DNA of 64,000 nt, from positions 1 to 64,000 of the forward strand of contig CAKPHD010000002.1 of the NCBI GenBank assembly GCA_934155625.1, given 5' to 3'. The DNA comes from an uncultured Clostridia bacterium (lineage in GTDB: Bacteria > Bacillota > Clostridia > TANB77 > CAG-508). Of this stretch, positions 62,268-64,000 are shown one piece after another. Each line of letters begins with the position of its first letter. Within the stretch, counting starts at the first letter, position 1. Both the position numbers and the translations under genes were made by a program. Under the pieces are notes generated by a model that saw nothing but the letters and a program-made list of their open reading frames with translations, ran no database searches and was not told where the DNA came from.

Positions 62268-64000
62268 ATGAAGAAAAAATTGTGTTGTATTTTTATGCTA
62301 ATAGTTTTACTTTTAAATAGTTCTATTATGCTAGTAGCTTCTGAAGCGGTAGATGCTGTAAAAACTAATTTGCAAGAAGAACAAGATAAGACTGAAAAAG
62401 TAAAAACACTAGCAGAATTAAATTTAACTAAATATGTGAATTTTGATACCACTACAGAAAATAGTGATAATGGAAATAAAGGTGCGTTGGTACAATTTAA
62501 CTTAAAGACTGGTATAGAATTTACAGATGGTGAAGAATATAAGCCTATAAAAAAGACAACAACAAATATAGATTTACCATGGATTGGTGATTATAAGCCA
62601 GCAAGAGTTGAAGTTATAACAAAATCAACACAAGCAACTAATGGTGGGAAAAATGCTACATATGAATATCATTCAAGCACAGGGATTCTTCAAATAACAG
62701 CAGAAAACAACGATTATACTGAAAATGTTACTGATGCAAGAGATGAGTATGAAGTAATATGTATATATAGAAAAGAATGTTATGCAGAAAATGAAGAAAG
62801 AAATTTTGATATTAGAGCAAATGTAGAAATAACACTTAATAATGAAGAAGAAAGTAAAGTTGTAAAAAGAGTTGAAGAAAACTATAATGTAACTGAAAAT
62901 ATTGGAGATGTAATTTCAACAGATTATCAAACAGATGATATTTATGATGGTTATATAGCAGCAAATACTTTAAATCCAGAAAATCAGTATGAGACAACAT
63001 ATAATGAAAAATTAAAAATAATGGTAAGTAATAAAGAATTAGTACAAAAAATTGAAGTAAAGGAAAATTCAGATATATCATTATATGTAGAATCTACAAT
63101 TGACAAAAACCAAGTACTAGATATAATTGGAGAAAACGGAAGTATTGATATATTAGATGAAGAAGGAAATGTTTTAAAAAATATAAATAAAGATAGTGAA
63201 ACAGATGAAAATGGTAAAATAAAAATAACTTATACTAATAAAGAAAAATATTTATACATTAGATTATCTAATATTAGTAAAGAAGGAATTATTGAAATTG
63301 ATAATGTTAGAGCAATCAGCCCAGATGCTAATATAGTAGATAATAAAGTTGATACATCAGTATCAATAAAAGGTATAAATACAATTGAGGAAAATGATAT
63401 AGTAAAATATGAGCAAGATAAGCAAAATGTTGTAGAAATAAAAAAGGCTATTTCAGAAATAGATACCAAATTAGATAATGAGAATTGGGTTAATAATACA
63501 AAAAATAAAGTTATATTAACAGCAACATTAAATACAAGTAGCTCAAAATATAGTTTATTTAAAAATCCTGTATTACAAATAGAAATGCCAGAAGAAGTAC
63601 AAAAGGTAACACTAGGTAGTGCAGAGGTGATGTATGATAATCAAATATTTAAGATTGCATCAACAAATGTTAGTACAAATAATAATGGAAATAAAGTTGT
63701 AAGTATTCAGTTACAAGGAACTCAGACATATTATGAAAATTCTTCTATGGTAGAAGGAGCTAATATAAGAATACCATTAACAATAACATTAAGTAAAAAT
63801 TTAGAGAGCAAAGTGGCAAAGATAAAGACAACTTACTCAAATGAAATGACTAATACAATAGAAGAAAGAGAACAAGAAATAACACTTATTAATAAAGTTG
63901 TAAATACAGTTGTACCAAGTGTGCAAGAATCTACAAATAACTCAGCAGAAGGACAAAAAGAAACAGTATACACAAGTGATGGAATAAATGTAGAAATTAT
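62268..64000 (+). CDS. Large surface protein, N-terminal part (cut by window end)
   Basis: ATG 62268 follows GGGAGG at 8 nt. The visible 577 residues have a signal peptide (MKKKLCCIFMLIVLLLNSS, cleavage near VASEA), then a long extracellular beta-rich region that parallels the first third of the 1593-aa protein. Shared phrases include IIGENGSIDILDEEGN versus IFGQDGSISINDENS, and SLFKNPVLQIEMPEEVQKVT versus DLYKNPTIKIQLPASVENVK. It is therefore a diverged paralogue with its own promoter. The C-terminus and anchor lie beyond the window. Confidence 0.85.
   Translation, partial: MKKKLCCIFMLIVLLLNSSIMLVASEAVDAVKTNLQEEQDKTEKVKTLAELNLTKYVNFDTTTENSDNGNKGALVQFNLKTGIEFTDGEEYKPIKKTTTNIDLPWIGDYKPARVEVITKSTQATNGGKNATYEYHSSTGILQITAENNDYTENVTDARDEYEVICIYRKECYAENEERNFDIRANVEITLNNEEESKVVKRVEENYNVTENIGDVISTDYQTDDIYDGYIAANTLNPENQYETTYNEKLKIMVSNKELVQKIEVKENSDISLYVESTIDKNQVLDIIGENGSIDILDEEGNVLKNINKDSETDENGKIKITYTNKEKYLYIRLSNISKEGIIEIDNVRAISPDANIVDNKVDTSVSIKGINTIEENDIVKYEQDKQNVVEIKKAISEIDTKLDNENWVNNTKNKVILTATLNTSSSKYSLFKNPVLQIEMPEEVQKVTLGSAEVMYDNQIFKIASTNVSTNNNGNKVVSIQLQGTQTYYENSSMVEGANIRIPLTITLSKNLESKVAKIKTTYSNEMTNTIEEREQEITLINKVVNTVVPSVQESTNNSAEGQKETVYTSDGINVEI

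Overview
The window is a very AT-rich chromosomal segment spanning a bacterial replication origin. The order rpmH-rnpA-yidD-yidC-jag-mnmE-mnmG-rsmG-parA-parB on the left arm and dnaA-dnaN-recF-gyrB-gyrA on the right arm is typical of Firmicutes. spmA/spmB, a GerMN protein, an AbrB/SpoVT-type regulator and possible Spo0A boxes suggest a spore-forming or formerly spore-forming member of the Clostridia. An uncultured gut lineage is likely, but that is inference.

Layout. 0-5 kb: end of murA, walJ, a candidate structured RNA, spmA/spmB, an abrB-like gene, rsmI, a small ORF and a GerMN gene. 5-19.4 kb (minus strand): a type IV secretion system (T4SS-1) with VirB2-like pilins, two membrane-anchored VirB8-like candidates, a three-domain cell-wall hydrolase, VirB6, VirB4, a separate VirB4 N-terminal-like protein and a PrgI/VirB3-like protein. 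19.6-28.7 kb: two tRNA-Ser genes and the parB-to-rpmH core block. 28.8-31 kb: bipartite oriC around dnaA. 31-43 kb: dnaN, recF, gyrB, half of a second system (T4SS-2: VirB4 N-terminal-like protein, VirB4, an unknown protein), an Xre regulator and gyrA. 43-45 kb: helicase loader and DnaD-like genes. 45.6-49.1 kb: the other half of T4SS-2 (PrgI, VirB6, VirB2, a small membrane protein, VirD4). 49.4-64 kb: a DUF1858 protein, tRNA-Lys/Glu/Thr, an SDR enzyme, a small carbohydrate-binding-like protein, a VanW/G5 protein and three very large surface proteins, the last one cut by the window end.

The most unusual observations concern translation. (1) Two T4SS-1 genes, a VirB2-like pilin and the cell-wall hydrolase, are each split by a +1 frame change exactly at an in-frame CGG codon followed by A. 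Skipping the C and reading GGA restores the frame in both. A by-eye scan of every coding region in the window found no other in-frame CGG codon. CGG may therefore be unassigned or starved here and used as a +1 frameshift signal. (2) At least two genes (T4SS-2 VirB4 and its partner) have a strong Shine-Dalgarno sequence 8-9 nt before an ATA codon and no usable ATG/GTG/TTG start. Two more genes look like ATA or ATT starts.

Other signals: four copies of a ~130-150 bp palindromic element, one in oriC and two in opposite orientation bracketing the 45.6-49.1 kb T4SS half; a second hairpin family with an invariant loop; a near-identical 25-bp tandem TGTCG site found both upstream of the T4SS-2 VirB4 operon and beside the structured-RNA locus; and a ~185-bp duplicated regulatory module in T4SS-1. 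No relaxase, integrase, transposase or CRISPR array was seen, so the T4SS genes look like resident origin-linked secretion machinery rather than an obvious conjugative element.
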